Source of the DNA: Candidatus Acetothermia bacterium
Lineage (GTDB): Bacteria > Bipolaricaulota > Bipolaricaulia > Bipolaricaulales > Bipolaricaulaceae
Length of the DNA stretch: 7,019 nucleotides
NCBI GenBank assembly: GCA_003551325.1
Contig: PUMK01000058.1
Location: 1 to 7,019, forward strand
Reading direction: 5' to 3'
Part shown: in pieces, positions 5,422 to 7,019 of the stretch
Layout of the letters: the number at the start of each line of letters is the position of its first letter
Position numbering within the stretch: the first letter of the stretch is position 1
Made by a program: the position numbers and the translations under genes
Notes under the pieces: model-generated
Told to the model about the DNA's origin: nothing
The model's database searches: none
The model's input: the letters and a program-made list of their open reading frames with translations, nothing else

Positions 5422-6157
5422 GTGTCCCTCCTTTTCGAACCAGGATCCCCTGCGGGGCTCCCGTCAAACGGAATAGAGAATCCTCAATGTGTCGCTTCCC
5501 CGCTCCGGATACCTCAACGCGGAACCGCCGGTTGGCAGAGAAGAAACGCACGAAGCCGTCCCTCGAGAACACCGCGCCGATCGCCGGGTACCCCATGCGC
5601 TCAAGGCCACTCTGCGTGGCCATGTCGTCCGCTGAGGGCACAGTGCTGCGCGGGCCTCTCCCTGGATGAGAGTGCATGACGGCGAGCAGGCGTTCGTCCC
5701 TCTGATCAAGCTCCAGCAGCGCCGCGGTCTGAGATGCCGGTTCCGGCGCTGCATGGGCGACGCTCTGATCGATGAGCTTGAAGTGAACGAGGCGGGTCAG
5801 TGCAAACAGCCTCTTCCCGTCCTCTGGTCCCGTTGCGTAGACCAGGTGCTCGTTCCGAGTCCTCGTAAGAACTCGGTACGCATTGAGCAAGAGATCGGTG
5901 CTCACAAGGTAGACGGCAGTCCCTCTGTCGCCCGGATCTTCTCGGGGGAGGTCCTCGAGCGCGCGGCGGAGGCCGCGCAACCTCATGACCTCCACAAACG
6001 CGCGTTCGACCTCGGCATCAGGGCCTGGCTTCTGCGCGCGCGCATCGAGATCCGCGAGTGCTGCCCACATCGACTGGAGCAGAAACTCGTCGAGTAGTAG
6101 CTCTACCGGAAGTCCTGTTGGCCCTCTCGGGTCCCTAATCCCATAAGCTTCAAACAT
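5387..6157 (-). CDS. JAB/JAMM metallopeptidase (deubiquitinase-like isopeptidase)
   Basis: 256 residues from the ATG at 6157. An ATG at 6184 in the same frame is possible, but GGAGG four bases before 6157 and the 8-base overlap with the preceding gene favour the inner start. The zinc-peptidase signature is complete: Glu103 (in RNEHLVYATG), His162-x-His164 followed by Pro-Gly, and Ser175-x-x-Asp178 (in VPSADD). These are the metal ligands and catalytic residues of the JAMM class, which cuts ubiquitin-like proteins from targets or trims their precursors. The catalytic domain covers about 80-215. An N-terminal extension of about 80 residues, helical and charged (LLLDEFLLQSMWAALADLDA), is unfamiliar and may bind a partner. 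The C-terminal 40 residues are polar. Prokaryotic JAB proteins paired with ThiF/E1 proteins occur in anti-phage modification systems, sulfur-transfer pathways and plasmid cassettes such as PRTRC. Here the adjacent E2-like gene favours a conjugation role. Confidence 0.9.
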   Translation of the reverse strand: MFEAYGIRDPRGPTGLPVELLLDEFLLQSMWAALADLDARAQKPGPDAEVERAFVEVMRLRGLRRALEDLPREDPGDRGTAVYLVSTDLLLNAYRVLTRTRNEHLVYATGPEDGKRLFALTRLVHFKLIDQSVAHAAPEPASQTAALLELDQRDERLLAVMHSHPGRGPRSTVPSADDMATQSGLERMGYPAIGAVFSRDGFVRFFSANRRFRVEVSGAGKRHIEDSLFRLTGAPQGILVRKGGTHDETRTAPDEG

Positions 6158-6866
6158 GGCTCCTCCTCTTTCCTGATAACGCATCGATGAGAACCCTCTC
6201 TACGGCAAGGATTCCCTCGTCTGGATGCTTGGGCTTGGGGCTAAAGTGAATGCGATAGGTGTTGTTGCCGGCAGCGTGGAAGCACACCCAGTGGTCGTGT
6301 TCTTTCAGCGCTCGTGGCGGTTTCTTGATGAAGAACTGTGGGTGTGGGGACTTCGGTTGCGCGATCTCCCCTTCATACGAACCGTAAGGTGTTTGATAGA
6401 AGCCCTTCAGTCGTCCTTGCTCGAGCGTCCAGCGCCGGAGGTCCCAGTACGGCCGACTGACTGGCCGCACCACCGGGCGGGCGACCTTGGTCGCAGTCTG
6501 CCTCTTCTTATTGCCCGATTGGGGCGTCCTTGCCCTCTTCGGGGCTCCTTGCCCCTGCCCACGGGGAGCGCGCGGCTCCACAACCACGGCCTTCGGTTTG
6601 ACCTCTTCGTGGAGCGGTGTTTGTCGGCCGTGCGCCGTTGCAGCCTGTGTCACTCCCTCTTCCTTCCGGGCTGTCTCCGGAGTCCTCGGCAGTATGCGTT
6701 CCTGCTGATCCAATGGTCTCGCCTTCTGAGGTCTCCCTGGAAGGTAACCGCCCATGGGCGGTGGGGGACGAAACAGTCTCCCCACCGCCGCGGCGGCCAG
6801 CCCGGTCAAGAAGCCCGCGATCCCGCCGAGGACCGCAACTGCCTGAACAAGCTGAGGTTCACTCAT
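6150..6866 (-). CDS. Membrane-anchored protein with candidate E2-like (UBC-fold) C-terminal domain
   Basis: 238 residues from the ATG at 6866, chosen because GGAGG lies six bases upstream; the frame runs 19 codons further without a good site. Residues 6-28 form one hydrophobic helix near the N-terminus. Residues 29-137 are a proline-rich, strongly basic, low-complexity linker. The folded part is 138-232, and its order of landmarks resembles ubiquitin-conjugating enzymes. A strand region TPYGSYEGEI (159-168) matches the E2 pattern of an aromatic-glycine motif and a following strand. HPQFFIKKPPRAL (175-187) resembles the YPFKPPKV segment. His192 and Cys195 (HDHWVCFH) fit the His and catalytic Cys. 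FSP (208-210) followed by a helix GILAVERVLIDAL (218-230) resembles the WSP motif and helix after it. The loops are shorter than in eukaryotic E2s, as in other prokaryotic ones. It overlaps the JAB gene by 8 bases, and the E1 gene follows, so E2-JAB-E1 is a plausible set. The E2 call is inference from pattern and context; the membrane anchor and domain boundaries are more certain. Confidence 0.6.
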   Translation of the reverse strand: MSEPQLVQAVAVLGGIAGFLTGLAAAAVGRLFRPPPPMGGYLPGRPQKARPLDQQERILPRTPETARKEEGVTQAATAHGRQTPLHEEVKPKAVVVEPRAPRGQGQGAPKRARTPQSGNKKRQTATKVARPVVRPVSRPYWDLRRWTLEQGRLKGFYQTPYGSYEGEIAQPKSPHPQFFIKKPPRALKEHDHWVCFHAAGNNTYRIHFSPKPKHPDEGILAVERVLIDALSGKRRSHV

Positions 6867-6936
6867 GCGTCTCCTCCCACTGAGACCGGTGTGTCCGGCT
6901 GGCGTTGTACAGCAAGTAGCCACAACGAGTGCACAC
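6859..6936 (-). CDS. Possible mini-ORF with a CxxC motif (25 aa)
   Basis: From GTG at 6936 the frame reads MCTRCGYLLYNASRTH and then RSQWEETHE to a TGA at 6859-6861, overlapping the start of the E2-like gene by 8 bases. That is the same overlap seen at two other junctions of this operon. The CTRCGY motif is of zinc-ribbon type, although only one CxxC pair is present. There is no visible ribosome binding site. The frame extends upstream to a TAG at 6991-6993 without another normal start. It could be a tiny gene, the C-terminal remnant of a disrupted zinc-ribbon gene, or chance. Confidence 0.25.
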   Translation of the reverse strand: MCTRCGYLLYNASRTHRSQWEETHE

Positions 6937-6940
6937 GAGG

Positions 6941-7019
6941 TCAGTCGTGGTCTGGATTAGAGGCCTGTGAGCTGCTGAAGAGGGTTGTTCCTACGGGGTG
7001 GCCCCGGTGGGGTGGATGG
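6941..7019 (-). other. Right-edge stretch, possible 3' end of an upstream operon gene
   Basis: Two minus-strand frames enter from the window edge and stop here. One ends at a TAA at 6957-6959 with a proline-rich tail (PPGPPRRNNPLQQLTGL). The other ends at a TGA at 6941-6943. Either could be the end of the preceding gene. Neither can be chosen from the sequence, and neither shows a terminal Gly-Gly. No convincing promoter was found between here and 6866, which fits the operon beginning further upstream. Confidence 0.3.

Noticed and set aside
4579..5679. Long plus-strand open frame (366 codons)
   Set aside because: It is antisense to the E1-like and JAB genes, both of which have intact catalytic motifs. 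Its translation has no recognisable domain and is typical of a GC-rich shadow.
6158..6184. Upstream ATG start for the JAB gene at 6184
   Set aside because: The ATG at 6157 has GGAGG four bases upstream and gives the same 8-base overlap as another junction. The nine extra residues look like a translated ribosome binding site.
6867..6923. Upstream start for the E2-like gene at 6923
   Set aside because: The 19 extra residues precede a well-spaced GGAGG and ATG at 6866, and the hydrophobic helix begins just after the inner start.
1..7019. CRISPR array, insertion sequence, oriT or rRNA
   Set aside because: No regularly spaced repeats, transposase gene, recognisable nick-site repeat or rRNA sequence was found on reading through the window.

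Overview
This is a bacterial window, moderately to strongly GC-rich, holding one end of an integrated mobile element next to a tRNA-Asn gene. The tRNA is of ordinary bacterial type with an encoded CCA end. Nothing in the window fixes the host phylum. Almost all coding capacity is on the minus strand, so the gene order below follows transcription from right to left.

Left edge (1-165): a complete plus-strand tRNA-Asn(GTT) unit, with a near-consensus promoter (5-34), the tRNA (45-120) and an intrinsic terminator (136-163). A minus-strand large serine recombinase gene (79-1545) runs head-on into it. The last 13 codons and the stop codon of the recombinase are the antisense of the tRNA 3' half, and the tRNA terminator lies inside the recombinase reading frame. 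This looks like an element-chromosome junction with the integrase gene at the boundary.

Middle (1640-4589): a transfer-type module. It consists of a small charged protein, a replication-relaxation-like protein (winged helix plus a nuclease-like core), a VirD4/TraG-type coupling ATPase without its own membrane anchor, and a small membrane protein that may supply that anchor.

Right (4570-6866): a three-gene cassette resembling a ubiquitin-type conjugation pathway. It encodes an E1-like ThiF-family adenylyltransferase, a JAB/JAMM metallopeptidase of deubiquitinase type, and a membrane-anchored protein whose C-terminal domain reads like an E2 (UBC-fold) conjugating enzyme with a candidate catalytic cysteine. 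The ubiquitin-like modifier itself is not in the window; it may lie just upstream, beyond the right edge.

The seven genes from 6866 to 1640 overlap one another by 4 to 35 bases, so they form one translationally coupled operon. The transfer ATPase and the protein-modification enzymes are therefore probably made together. A reasonable inference is an integrative conjugative or mobilizable element whose transfer apparatus or cargo includes a ubiquitin-like protein-tagging system. The E1 and JAB calls are strong. The E2 call is the main inference and the main point of interest.
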